From Pseudoramibacter fermentans (GTDB lineage: Bacteria > Bacillota > Clostridia > Eubacteriales > Eubacteriaceae), in assembly GCA_009493725.1 (NCBI GenBank), contig VOGB01000001.1, positions 1 through 6,561 on the forward strand: DNA of 6,561 nt, written 5' to 3'. The notes under the pieces were generated by a model that saw only the letters and a program-made list of their open reading frames with translations, was not told where the DNA came from and did not search any database. How positions within the stretch are numbered: position 1 is the first letter of the stretch; each line of letters begins with the position of its first letter. The position numbers and the translations under genes were made by a program. Positions 1-4,791 of this stretch are shown piece by piece.

Positions 1-378
1 GGTGGTCACTGATGACCTTCATTGGCGATTGCTGAGTCGGCATTGCAATGGGTGCACATGGGGCAACCGCGGCAAGCGAATCGGCTGATGCCGTGGTTCT
101 GCGCGACGATTGGCGAAAGTTGCTGCGGCCACTTTAATTGTAAGGAAACCATGGTCATTGCCAAGAAGCGGTCCTCATCGGCATGCGATTTGTACAGGTT
201 TGATGTTAATCGCCAGCTCGGTGTCATTCCAACAATTATTGGCGCAATGCTGCAAGAAGTTGTCGATACCGTGACAATTCTCTATGCTCTGCGAGCGCGA
301 AATGGTTTGATCGGCAGGCACTGTATCCTGTTCGAGAAAATAAAAGAGCATAATCAGGATCTGGTGCAAACAGTCTGA
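1..378 (+). pseudogene. Heavy-metal (P1B-type) P-type ATPase, 3' fragment, multiply frameshifted
   Basis: This is the C-terminal end of a metal-translocating P-type ATPase (CadA/ZntA-like membrane efflux pump), recognisable only when three frames are stitched together. Bases 5-16 read GVTDD, 19-35 PSLAIAD, 36-118 VGIAMGAHGATAASESADAV followed by VLRDDWRK, 119-147 VAAATLIVR, 148-167 TMVIAK, 168-185 AVLIGM, 188-217 ICTGLMLIAS, and 220-309 GVIPTIIGAMLQEVVDTVTI then LYALRARNG. These match the hinge motif region (normally GDGVNDAPALA...ADVGIAMG) and the last two transmembrane helices of the family. Each junction needs one missing base, near 17, 35, 117, 147, 167, 186 and 218, so all seven lesions are deletions and most fall in short homopolymers. 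The 5' part lies outside the window. The reading frame after LRARNG stays open to TGA at 376-378, but residues past about base 310 may be unrelated tail. GC content is visibly higher than in the plasmid backbone. The metal specificity cannot be told from this fragment. Confidence 0.85.
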
Positions 379-426
379 GAGATGACCATCTAACCAGCTA
401 TTGATCCTATGTTGAAGGTTATGCAG

Positions 427-834
427 CTAACAATGCTCTAATTCGTCCACGACTGAGAAACCGATGAGATTAACTCTCGTCGGGTTCGTTTTGAGTATTT
501 TGCGTATTGCGTGAACAATTTCCACACCGCTCAACGTTGCACTAGCGGTTCGAATGCTTTGAAAGCTTGCTGAGCGGACACGATGACGTTTAATGAATCG
601 GTGGTCCTGTTCAATCAAATTATTTCGATATTTGGAACATTGGTGGGCTGATTTGCTCAAATAGTCTTGCTTTATCAGGTGCTTCACTGCTTTCAGTGTT
701 GCCCGATATTGATCAGTGACTAATCGATCAGGCCGACCATTGGTCGTCAAGAGACGCTTCAAAAAGTGATAGGATGCGGTATAATCGCGGTGTTTTCGTA
801 GCTCAAAATCCATGTTCAAACCGTTACTGTCAAT
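427..834 (-). pseudogene. IS6 family transposase, C-terminal fragment
   Basis: This is a DDE transposase fragment of the IS6/IS26/IS1216 type, 135 residues to the TAG at 427-429. It begins with IDSNGLNMDFELRKHRD at the IS30 boundary. It continues through RLVTDQYRATLKAV, which carries the second catalytic Asp, and NNLIEQDHRFIKR, which carries the catalytic Glu. It ends with the family-typical stretch SFQSIRTASATLSGVEIVHA. The N-terminal helix-turn-helix and the first catalytic Asp are missing, removed where the IS30 left end begins at 835, so it cannot be active. The open frame continues upstream to 924, but that stretch is non-coding IS30 DNA read backwards. The other part of the IS6 gene is not found beyond the IS30 right end. 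A possible degenerate terminal repeat of this element, beginning GGTTATGCAGCTAAC, lies at 417-436 just past the stop; it resembles the GGTTCTGTTGCAAAG type only loosely. Confidence 0.85.
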
Positions 835-862
835 CCTAGATTGCATAATTAAAGTTACCACC
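835..862 (+). repeat. IS30 element left terminal inverted repeat
   Basis: Starts CCTAGATTGCATAATTAAAG and ends TTACCACC. Its reverse complement matches 1812-1839 at 25 of 28 positions, with the three mismatches clustered at repeat positions 12, 13 and 15. Confidence 0.88.
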
Positions 863-945
863 CAGAAAATGTGAAAAAAAGACCTGTCCGTTCTTGCTAA
901 AATGGTGTTTGCATAACATACCATCTAGAGAGAAGGACAGGTCCC

Positions 946-1819
946 ATGGCCATTATAACCTTAGTTGAACGATCTCAGATAGAACTGATGCAACACCACA
1001 CGATTCAGTACATCGCCGCGACCTTAGCCGTTCTCGTATTTCTATTAGGCATGAACTTCACCGTTGCCCTGAAGGTGATTACTACGCCATTATAGCTCAG
1101 GATCACGCTGATACTTGTCGGCATCGTTGTGGTCGGCACTCGATTTTAACGCCTAAGTTGGTCCCCTGAAATGGTCGGTTATGCCGTTCATTGTGCGCCA
1201 CATACGATTTACCACTGGATTTATCAAAGACAAGTCGATTTTCACCCAAGCCAACTTTTTGATCACGGTAAACGTCATAAAAGAAGACAAGACCTTCGGT
1301 CGCGCTATAACCAAGCGGTAGGCACCTCAATTGAGGTGCGCAGTGAGTCAACTAATCGGCGAACCGAAAAAGCACATTTAGAGATGGATACAGTTCGCGG
1401 TGGTCGCGGGTCAGAGGCTGCTGTTTTGACCATTGTCGATCGGGTGACACGTTTAATGGCGACAACTAAGCTTGAAAACTTATCACAAAATGCTGTTCTC
1501 AAGGGATTTGCAAGACTGATGGTGGACTTTCCGGGTCCGGTTCGATCGATCAGTGACGGTTGATCACGGTAAAGAGTTTTCCTGCGATCAGGCGCTTATA
1601 AAGCGCTATCGGATACCGGTTTACTTTTGCCACGCCTATCACCCGAATGAACGGTTCAATCGAGAACTTCGCTACTATTTCCCGAAGGGAACACAGTTTG
1701 ATCAGGTTTCAGAGACCGATATTCAACAAGCCACAGCGCTTATCAATAACAAGCCTAGAAAATGTCTCCGTTGGCAAACCCCAGTTCAAGCAGTGAGCAA
1801 GCCTCTTTCTAGGTGGTAA
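946..1819 (+). pseudogene. IS30 family transposase, frameshifted with internal deletions
   Basis: A DDE transposase gene preceded by AGAAGGA, starting at ATG 946 and ending at TAA 1817-1819. The N-terminus MAIITLVERSQIEL...IAATL (to 1026) is the IS30 DNA-binding start. Loss of a G near 1027 shifts the frame, which resumes as RSRISIRHELHRCPEGDYYA (from 1032) up to TPKL near 1155. DNA is then missing, because family members have a spacer between TPKL and WSPE, and the frame changes again. Next come WSPEMVGYAV, the catalytic region HLEMDTVRGG (first Asp) and FPGPVRSIS. A further frame change near 1550 leads into TVDHGKEFS (second Asp). Finally HAYHPNERFNRELRYYFPKG lacks about five residues (WERGT or similar) that family members carry before NE. 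The full-length family protein is a little over 300 residues. At least three frame changes and one in-frame deletion make this copy non-functional; it could still be mobilised in trans through its ends. Confidence 0.88.
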
Positions 1820-1839
1820 CTTTATTATTGCAATCTAGG
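1812..1839 (+). repeat. IS30 element right terminal inverted repeat
   Basis: GGTGGTAACTTTATTATTGC followed by AATCTAGG, the inverted partner of 835-862. It begins immediately before the transposase stop codon region, so the last codons lie inside the repeat, as is common in compact IS elements. Confidence 0.88.
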
Positions 1840-2055
1840 CATAGAAGTATATCAAAAATCATAGATCTTGGACAGCTTCTTATGAAATATTCTTTAATGT
1901 CGTGTTGCACTTAATTTGACAATTCAAGGTTTAAATCAAGCTAGTCAAGAAAACATGCTGGGGCAAACCAATTTTGGGTAATATCAAGGAAAACATTACC
2001 TCAATCATTTTTTATAATACATTGATAAATAAAATAAAAAATTAGGAGGCTAATT
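1840..2055. other. Gene-free AT-rich stretch upstream of the glycosylase-family gene
   Basis: No coding frame on either strand looks real here, and no continuation of the IS6 gene is present. It contains an isolated TTGACA at 1916-1921 without a matching -10, and a TATAAT at 2013-2018, described separately. The ribosome binding site AGGAGG for the next gene lies at 2044-2049, six bases before its ATG. Confidence 0.6.
1991..2018 (+). promoter_or_regulatory. Candidate promoter of the glycosylase-family gene
   Basis: A perfect TATAAT -10 at 2013-2018, 38 bases before the start codon. The -35 position (AAACAT, 1991-1996, spacer 16) is poor, so the promoter is either weak or assisted. Nothing better is seen between the IS30 end and the gene. 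Confidence 0.4.
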
Positions 2056-2418
2056 ATGCGACTTTGGCATGAGCAACTCATTAGCAAACTTCCTCGCCAA
2101 CAACTGTTAGGACAGCATCGGGAAATTGCTGCTTTAAGAGGCAATGGCTGGGGAAAAAAGCATGCAACTGTTAATTATGTATTCAATTACTCACCATATA
2201 AACTTTATCAATTTCACTTGCTGGTCATGCACGAAATGCAGCGGCGCGGATATCGTCCTAATAAAAAATGGTTTGATCCGCTTTACCGTGGTATCCATTG
2301 CGATCCATATATAATTTTGAAAAAGTGTCCGATAACTAACCCGATTTATCCAGAACATAATGAATCGTATTTGAAAGAATGTTTATCTAATTTAGCCAGT
2401 AAGGGGATTATTTTATAA
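2056..2418 (+). CDS. Pyrimidine dimer DNA glycosylase family protein (T4 endonuclease V-like, TIGR02328-type)
   Basis: A protein of 120 residues starting MRLWHEQLISKLPRQQLLGQ, with an ideal AGGAGG six bases before ATG. This N-terminus, the run REIAALRGNGWGKKHATVNY, and YRPNKKWFDPLYRG further on are hallmarks of a conserved bacterial family related to T4 endonuclease V (DenV). DenV removes UV-induced cyclobutane pyrimidine dimers by base excision. Counting from Met1, R22-E23 fall at the same positions as DenV Arg22 and the catalytic Glu23. DenV also needs the free amino group of Thr2, exposed by Met removal. Here residue 2 is Arg, after which Met is normally retained, so either Met1 itself serves or the chemistry differs. 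The gene stands alone between IS debris and a convergent gene scrap, with its own terminator overlapping the stop codon. Family membership is confident; DNA-repair activity is inferred. Confidence 0.82.
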   Translation: MRLWHEQLISKLPRQQLLGQHREIAALRGNGWGKKHATVNYVFNYSPYKLYQFHLLVMHEMQRRGYRPNKKWFDPLYRGIHCDPYIILKKCPITNPIYPEHNESYLKECLSNLASKGIIL

Positions 2419-2459
2419 ATCTAAGAGGGTATCTCATTCGAAATACCCTCTTAGATTTA
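2416..2459. terminator. Long bidirectional-type terminator hairpin
   Basis: A perfect 17-bp stem (2416-2432 with 2443-2459, TAAATCTAAGAGGGTAT and its complement) around a 10-nt loop. The left arm starts on the stop codon of the glycosylase-family gene. There is no T-run after the right arm on the plus strand. On the minus strand the hairpin is followed by TATAAAATAAT, so it may also stop transcription coming from the convergent MFS remnant. Confidence 0.75.
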
Positions 2460-2473
2460 GCTAGTAATCCGCA

Positions 2474-2504
2474 TTGAATTAAGGTACTGGCTAGCTTAAT
2501 TCAA
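2474..2504 (-). terminator. Hairpin at the stop of the MFS remnant
   Basis: A perfect 10-bp stem (TTGAATTAAG at 2474-2483 with CTTAATTCAA at 2495-2504) and 11-nt loop, sitting on the TGA of the minus-strand MFS fragment. It lacks a T-tract, so it is a weak terminator at best; it is AT-rich and may simply be a relic. Confidence 0.4.
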
Positions 2505-2728
2505 CTTTTAAATTGCTTACGATCTGTTAATAAAGCAATCGGTGAAAGAATTAAAATAATCACCGCTCCTACCAAATAAGTATGACTAAAGGCATGACTG
2601 ATTTGTCGCTTTTTAGCATGCTTAATTTTTCCCATAGAATTCATTAAAGCTTCTTTTTGTGCCATTTGCTTGAGACCAACCAGCAATTTGTGTGGGCCTT
2701 GATTTATTTGTTGATTACTCGCATAATC
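2501..2728 (-). pseudogene. MFS multidrug efflux transporter (DHA2-like), C-terminal fragment
   Basis: The minus-strand frame is open from just inside TAA 2729-2731 to the TGA at 2501-2503. It reads SNQQINQGPHKLLVGLKQ near its start, then KEALMNSMGKIKHAKKRQI and HAFSHTYLVGAVIILILSPI, ending in the basic tail TDRKQFKS. One hydrophobic helix of about 18 residues followed by a short charged tail, after a long extracytoplasmic loop, is how 14-helix drug/proton antiporters of the EmrB/QacA class end. The other thirteen or so helices are missing. No ribosome binding site precedes the TTG at 2684-2686 that could formally start a 61-residue protein. The break falls just before the partition palindrome, so a recombination event that brought in the par cassette may have cut this gene. 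Assignment to the subfamily rests on pattern memory of a short segment. Confidence 0.6.
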
Positions 2729-2736
2729 TTATTTCC

Positions 2737-2793
2737 ATGAAATAGCATGCAACAATATATCATATCATGATATATTGTTGCATGCTATTTCAT
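2737..2793. promoter_or_regulatory. 57-bp palindrome: candidate centromere (parS) and operator of the par operon
   Basis: Perfect 27-bp arms (2737-2763 and 2767-2793) separated by ATC. Inside are two heptamers that recur elsewhere in the cassette: ATGCTAT (2742-2748 inverted, 2782-2788 direct, and 2797-2803 just outside) and ATATCAT (2757-2763 and 2762-2768 direct, 2767-2773 inverted). The right arm carries the -35 box of the parA promoter. Small ribbon-helix-helix ParB-type proteins bind such heptads both to repress the operon and to seed the partition complex, so a dual role is inferred. Confidence 0.72.
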
Positions 2794-2806
2794 AATATGC
2801 TATTAT
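2778..2806 (+). promoter_or_regulatory. parA promoter (extended -10)
   Basis: TTGCAT (2778-2783), 17-bp spacer, TATTAT (2801-2806) with an extended TGC (2798-2800) in front of the -10. The -35 lies inside the palindrome, so protein bound there would block RNA polymerase. The ATG of parA is 26 bases past the -10. Confidence 0.7.
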
Positions 2807-2831
2807 TTACTTGCAAATAAGGAGGCACACT

Positions 2832-3617
2832 ATGAAAATAATTACTTTTTCAGCCATTAAGGGCGGAGTTGGAAAAACAACTTTAACTTTCAATTATGGT
2901 GAATGGTTATCTAGTAAGGGTTACAATGTTTTGATGATTGATAGTGATCACCAGTGTAGTTTGACCCAAACTTATGATATTTATAAAGATCATGATACCT
3001 TAGCTAATGTTTTTACAAAAGATAATGAAAAAGTAGAAATTATTGAGTTACACAAGAATCTGTCAATTATCCCTGCTTCTATGAATCTAGATACAATTAA
3101 CAATGATCTTCAAACTAGAGCAAACAAAGAATTATTAATGTACATGTGGTTTTCAGATAACTATAATGAACTAAAAAAATTCAATTATGTATTGATAGAT
3201 ACGCATCCTGATTTTTCAACTATCACACAAAATATGATTGTAATTTCTGATTTCGTTTTCAGCCCAATTGAACCAAGTGAATACGGTTTTATTTCAAAAA
3301 GTAATTTGGAATTAAGAATGAAACAATTGAAACAAGATGTAATTAATGTCGAAACTCGACAAAGTTTTGTCACAGCGGAACTTAAATTCATTGGAAACCG
3401 GATAAAACATAATACTAAGTCATCTCATGAGTTTGTAGAACAAATGAAAAAAGACCCGCGGACAATTGCACTAATTCCTGAAAGAGAAATATTCAATAAA
3501 ACAACTCTTAATCACAAACCGCTGATTAAGATGGAGCAAGAAAACAATTCAACACAAAGGGCCAAAGAATTTTTCGAAAATATCGACAATATCTTTGAAA
3601 CCTTTGCGAAACAATAG
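2832..3617 (+). CDS. parA: ParA-family partition ATPase
   Basis: A 261-residue ATPase that would form ATP-dependent dimers on nucleoid DNA and move plasmid copies apart together with the DNA-binding partner encoded downstream. Visible motifs are the deviant Walker A KGGVGKTT at residues 10-17, the A' motif VLMIDSDHQCSLT at 33-45, and Walker B YVLIDTHPDFS at 119-129. There is no N-terminal helix-turn-helix, so it belongs with small ParA proteins (type Ib, or the Delta protein of the Delta/Omega system) that leave repression to the RHH partner. The start is ATG 2832, seven bases behind AAGGAGG (2819-2825); an upstream in-frame TTG at 2811 has no comparable site. It is followed after 54 bases by the RHH gene. 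Two features of the family that would be expected, a bound centromere and autoregulation, are suggested by the palindrome just upstream. The gene is AT-rich and looks intact. Confidence 0.92.
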   Translation: MKIITFSAIKGGVGKTTLTFNYGEWLSSKGYNVLMIDSDHQCSLTQTYDIYKDHDTLANVFTKDNEKVEIIELHKNLSIIPASMNLDTINNDLQTRANKELLMYMWFSDNYNELKKFNYVLIDTHPDFSTITQNMIVISDFVFSPIEPSEYGFISKSNLELRMKQLKQDVINVETRQSFVTAELKFIGNRIKHNTKSSHEFVEQMKKDPRTIALIPEREIFNKTTLNHKPLIKMEQENNSTQRAKEFFENIDNIFETFAKQ

Positions 3618-3619
3618 CG

Positions 3620-3649
3620 TAATATGATATGTCATGCTATATCATATTA
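3620..3649. promoter_or_regulatory. Second operator-like inverted repeat between parA and the RHH gene
   Basis: An 11-bp perfect inverted repeat, TAATATGATAT (3620-3630) and its complement (3639-3649), around GTCATGCT. It contains the same heptamers as the upstream palindrome: ATGCTAT at 3634-3640 and ATATCAT at 3639-3645, plus its inverse at 3624-3630. Bases 3633-3652 match 2781-2800 at 17 of 20 positions, so one protein probably binds both sites. Confidence 0.65.
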
Positions 3650-3671
3650 TGAGACAGAAAGGACTAGTATA

Positions 3672-3875
3672 ATGGCATTTGAAGATAAAATGAATCAACT
3701 AAAAAATAGTATGAGCAGCAAACCTGCTAAAAATGAACCAACTGCACCTAGAATTTCAAAATCTTATACTTTGAAGCAAGATATTGCTAATGAACTAACT
3801 AGACGTGCAAAAGAGAAAGAATTAACAGCTTCCAGATATTTAGAGAAACTGCTAAAAAAAGAATTTAATCTTTGA
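3672..3875 (+). CDS. Ribbon-helix-helix partition/regulatory protein (ParB-like)
   Basis: A 67-residue protein that starts at ATG 3672 behind AAAGGA (3658-3663); a start at 3624 lies inside the inverted repeat and has no ribosome binding site. The N-terminal 28 residues are polar, rich in Lys, Asn, Ser and Pro, and probably flexible. The rest fits a MetJ/Arc/CopG fold: a beta strand at about residues 28-34 (ISKSYTL), helix one at 36-48 (DIANELTRRAKEK), a turn with LTAS, and helix two at 53-65 (SRYLEKLLKKEF). In small ParA systems such a dimeric protein binds centromere repeats, stimulates the ATPase through its flexible N-terminus, and represses the operon. The second gene position and the shared heptamers at both non-coding sites support that role; no sequence identity to a named protein is claimed. 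Confidence 0.82.
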   Translation: MAFEDKMNQLKNSMSSKPAKNEPTAPRISKSYTLKQDIANELTRRAKEKELTASRYLEKLLKKEFNL

Positions 3876-3904
3876 TTTTCGCTAATTGAAAAAGGGGTAA
3901 AATC

Positions 3905-4282
3905 ATGGAAACTACAATGAACGAGATATTCCTTGTTGCTTGTATTATTATTTTTTGGCTATTTCCCGTTATCGGCATTTTGAAGAGACATAAAATAGGC
4001 AATCGTTTCTTTTTTAGACAATGGTTATTCCCGTTACAATAATGGTTACAAGTACTATTTGAAAAATGGAGTGGTAATCGTCGATCAGTTATCCGTATAT
4101 TACAAATGATATCCTTGTTTATTACTTATTTATGCGGACCGATCATGCTTTTGATTTTCAGTGCTTTCAACGAATACTTTCTTAAACACCCAGAGGCATT
4201 TATATTATTCGAATATTTACTGATATCTTCCGGCTCTTATTGGTTCAAACCCAAAGTAGGCAAAGTGTACAAGACCAAATAA
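3905..4282 (+). pseudogene. Small membrane protein of the par operon, interrupted by an in-frame TAA
   Basis: ATG 3905 follows AAAGGGG (3891-3897) by seven bases and lies 29 bases after the RHH stop, so it reads as a third operon gene. The frame encodes 45 residues (METTMNEIFLVACIIIFWLF then PVIGILKRHKIGNRFFFRQW), reaches TAA at 4040-4042, and continues in the same frame without further stops to TAA 4280-4282. The second part reads WLQVLFEKWSGNRRSVIRIL, then QMISLFITYLCGPIMLLIF, and ends YWFKPKVGKVYKTK. Three hydrophobic segments can be seen: residues about 8-26, about 68-93 and a weaker one near 102-115, separated by basic loops. I do not recognise the family. The simplest reading is a 125-residue inner-membrane protein gene with one nonsense substitution; alternatively the 45-residue product alone is made. 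It is too short per piece to be noticed by ordinary gene finding. Confidence 0.65.
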
Positions 4283-4284
4283 AG

Positions 4285-4313
4285 TTGCCGGCGGGTAAGC
4301 GCTATGCTAGACT
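4285..4313 (+). promoter_or_regulatory. Candidate repA promoter (extended -10)
   Basis: TTGCCG (4285-4290), 17-bp spacer, TAGACT (4308-4313) preceded by TGC (4305-4307). The expected start near 4320 gives a repA leader of about 470 nt. The promoter begins two bases after the stop of the interrupted membrane-protein gene. Confidence 0.6.
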
Positions 4314-4354
4314 AAGATTAATATGACAACCGAATAAAAGATCAAGCTAAACAG

Positions 4355-4389
4355 AAAAAAGTCCCCAATTCACGAGGAATCAGGGACTT
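4355..4389 (-). terminator. Terminator of the antisense RNA
   Basis: On the minus strand AAGTCCC...GGGACTT forms a 7-bp stem (4383-4389 with 4359-4365), with an inner GATTC/GAATT pairing. It is followed at once by a run of six T (plus-strand A 4355-4360). The T-run exists only in the minus-strand direction, which fixes the orientation. Confidence 0.82.
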
Positions 4390-4480
4390 CAGGTTTAGCA
4401 AGTAGCTATCTGACAGCTACTTAGATTCAGTCGATTTAGACCGCCAAGTAAAAATCAACTGAATATTGTTCTTAATTTGT
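4355..4480 (-). ncRNA. Countertranscript (antisense) RNA to the repA leader
   Basis: A predicted RNA of about 125 nt transcribed opposite to repA, from a TATAAT promoter (4487-4492) to a factor-independent terminator. Read 5' to 3' it can fold into three stem-loops. The first pairs 4463-4452 with 4437-4426 (12 bp), and the only non-Watson-Crick pair, between 4457 and 4432 in the RNA, is a G-U on this strand but an A-C clash on the sense strand. The second pairs 4422-4415 with 4407-4400 (8 bp, 7-nt loop). The third is the terminator. RepA_N plasmids such as pSK41 use an antisense RNA in the same place to set copy number. By that precedent this RNA would bind the repA leader and lower RepA synthesis. 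No protein frame of note is present. The boundaries are estimated from the promoter and terminator. Confidence 0.72.
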
Positions 4481-4486
4481 AGGTTA

Positions 4487-4516
4487 ATTATACCGCAAAC
4501 CGGTCCAAAAGGACAA
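4487..4516 (-). promoter_or_regulatory. Promoter of the antisense RNA
   Basis: Read on the minus strand: TTGTCC (4516-4511), 18-bp spacer, perfect TATAAT (4492-4487), predicted start near 4480. The -35 region includes a small inverted repeat GTCCAAAAGGAC (4503-4514). Confidence 0.75.
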
Positions 4517-4547
4517 GTTAAGGATAGTTAAAAAACAAATTAAATCC

Positions 4548-4592
4548 AATGGACTAAGTAGCCAACAGAAGCTGCCTAGTCCATTTTTGTTT
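4548..4592 (+). terminator. Transcription attenuator in the repA leader
   Basis: Stem 4548-4562 with 4571-4585 (ATGGACTAAGTAGC against GCTGCCTAGTCCAT, 14 of 15 positions paired allowing one U-G, one A-C mismatch), loop CAACAGAA, then TTTTTGTTT at 4584-4592. This is a plus-strand intrinsic terminator about 200 bases upstream of repA. Its left-arm bases CTAAGTAGC (4554-4562) are exactly complementary to GCTACTTAG (4416-4424) in the segment opposite the antisense RNA. An antiterminator pairing would therefore compete with it. Confidence 0.78.
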
Positions 4593-4611
4593 AGTTGCTA
4601 TAAATTAAAAA

Positions 4612-4630
4612 AGTTGCCGGTTGGGCAACT
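4612..4630 (+). promoter_or_regulatory. Leader hairpin with an alternative long-range partner
   Basis: AGTTGCC (4612-4618) pairs with GGCAACT (4624-4630) around GGTTG. The same seven bases GGCAACT recur at 4741-4747, overlapping the 5' arm of the hairpin that hides the repA ribosome binding site. AGTTGCC therefore has two mutually exclusive partners and could act as a switch. Confidence 0.5.
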
Positions 4631-4743
4631 CACAAACAGACACATGCTGATGAAATTGCAAAGCCATCACTACCAAATGTACGCTTTGTAACTTAGTTAA
4701 AGCATATCAGATTTGTATTTTAAAGCAAATCAAATGTTTTGGC

Positions 4744-4785
4744 AACTCTCTTTTGGGACAGCAGGTGTCAGTCAAGAAGGGAGTT
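4744..4785 (+). promoter_or_regulatory. Hairpin sequestering the repA Shine-Dalgarno
   Basis: AACTCTCTTTT (4744-4754) pairs with AGAAGGGAGTT (4775-4785) over 11 bp including two U-G pairs. The loop contains a further GACA/TGTC pairing (4757-4760 with 4766-4769). The paired 3' arm contains the whole AAGGGAG ribosome binding site (4777-4783), so translation should be low while it is folded. Confidence 0.6.
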
Positions 4786-4791
4786 TTTATG

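Larger units (their letters stand above)
835..1839 (+). mobile_element. IS30 family insertion sequence, complete ends, inactive transposase
   Basis: An element of about 1,005 bp bounded by matching 28-bp terminal inverted repeats (835-862 and 1812-1839, 25 of 28 identical) and filled by one broken IS30-type transposase gene on the plus strand. The left end abuts the truncated IS6 transposase. The right end abuts AT-rich DNA with no IS6 similarity. The flanking trinucleotides are AAT on the left and CAT on the right, so no 2-3 bp target duplication is evident. This suggests that DNA next to the element was deleted or rearranged after insertion. Confidence 0.85.

Noticed and set aside
6..369. 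Two minus-strand reading frames of 73 and 64 residues
   Set aside because: They are antisense to the ATPase remnant and show no family resemblance or ribosome binding site.
22..378. Uninterrupted 118-residue plus-strand reading frame starting at TTG
   Set aside because: Only its start and its last third belong to the P-type ATPase; the middle is frame-shifted noise, so it is not a real gene.
1103..1502. Minus-strand frames inside the IS30 transposase
   Set aside because: Shadows of a recognised plus-strand gene.
1916..1921. TTGACA as -35 box for the glycosylase-family gene
   Set aside because: No acceptable -10 lies 15-19 bases downstream, and the TATAAT at 2013 is far too distant.
2737..2793. 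Palindrome considered as a transcription terminator or recombinase attachment site
   Set aside because: No T-tract follows on either strand and no recombinase is nearby; it overlaps the parA promoter and shares motifs with the intergenic par site.
3185..3391. 68-residue minus-strand frame within parA
   Set aside because: Lies entirely opposite the conserved Walker B region of ParA and has no signals of its own.
4359..4389. Hairpin considered as a plus-strand terminator of the par operon
   Set aside because: There is no T-run after the right arm on the plus strand; the T-run exists only on the minus strand.
4644..4691. Possible 15-codon leader peptide (MLMKLQSHHYQMYAL) in the repA leader
   Set aside because: No Shine-Dalgarno precedes the ATG; it would be attractive for coupling to the SD hairpin but cannot be supported from sequence.
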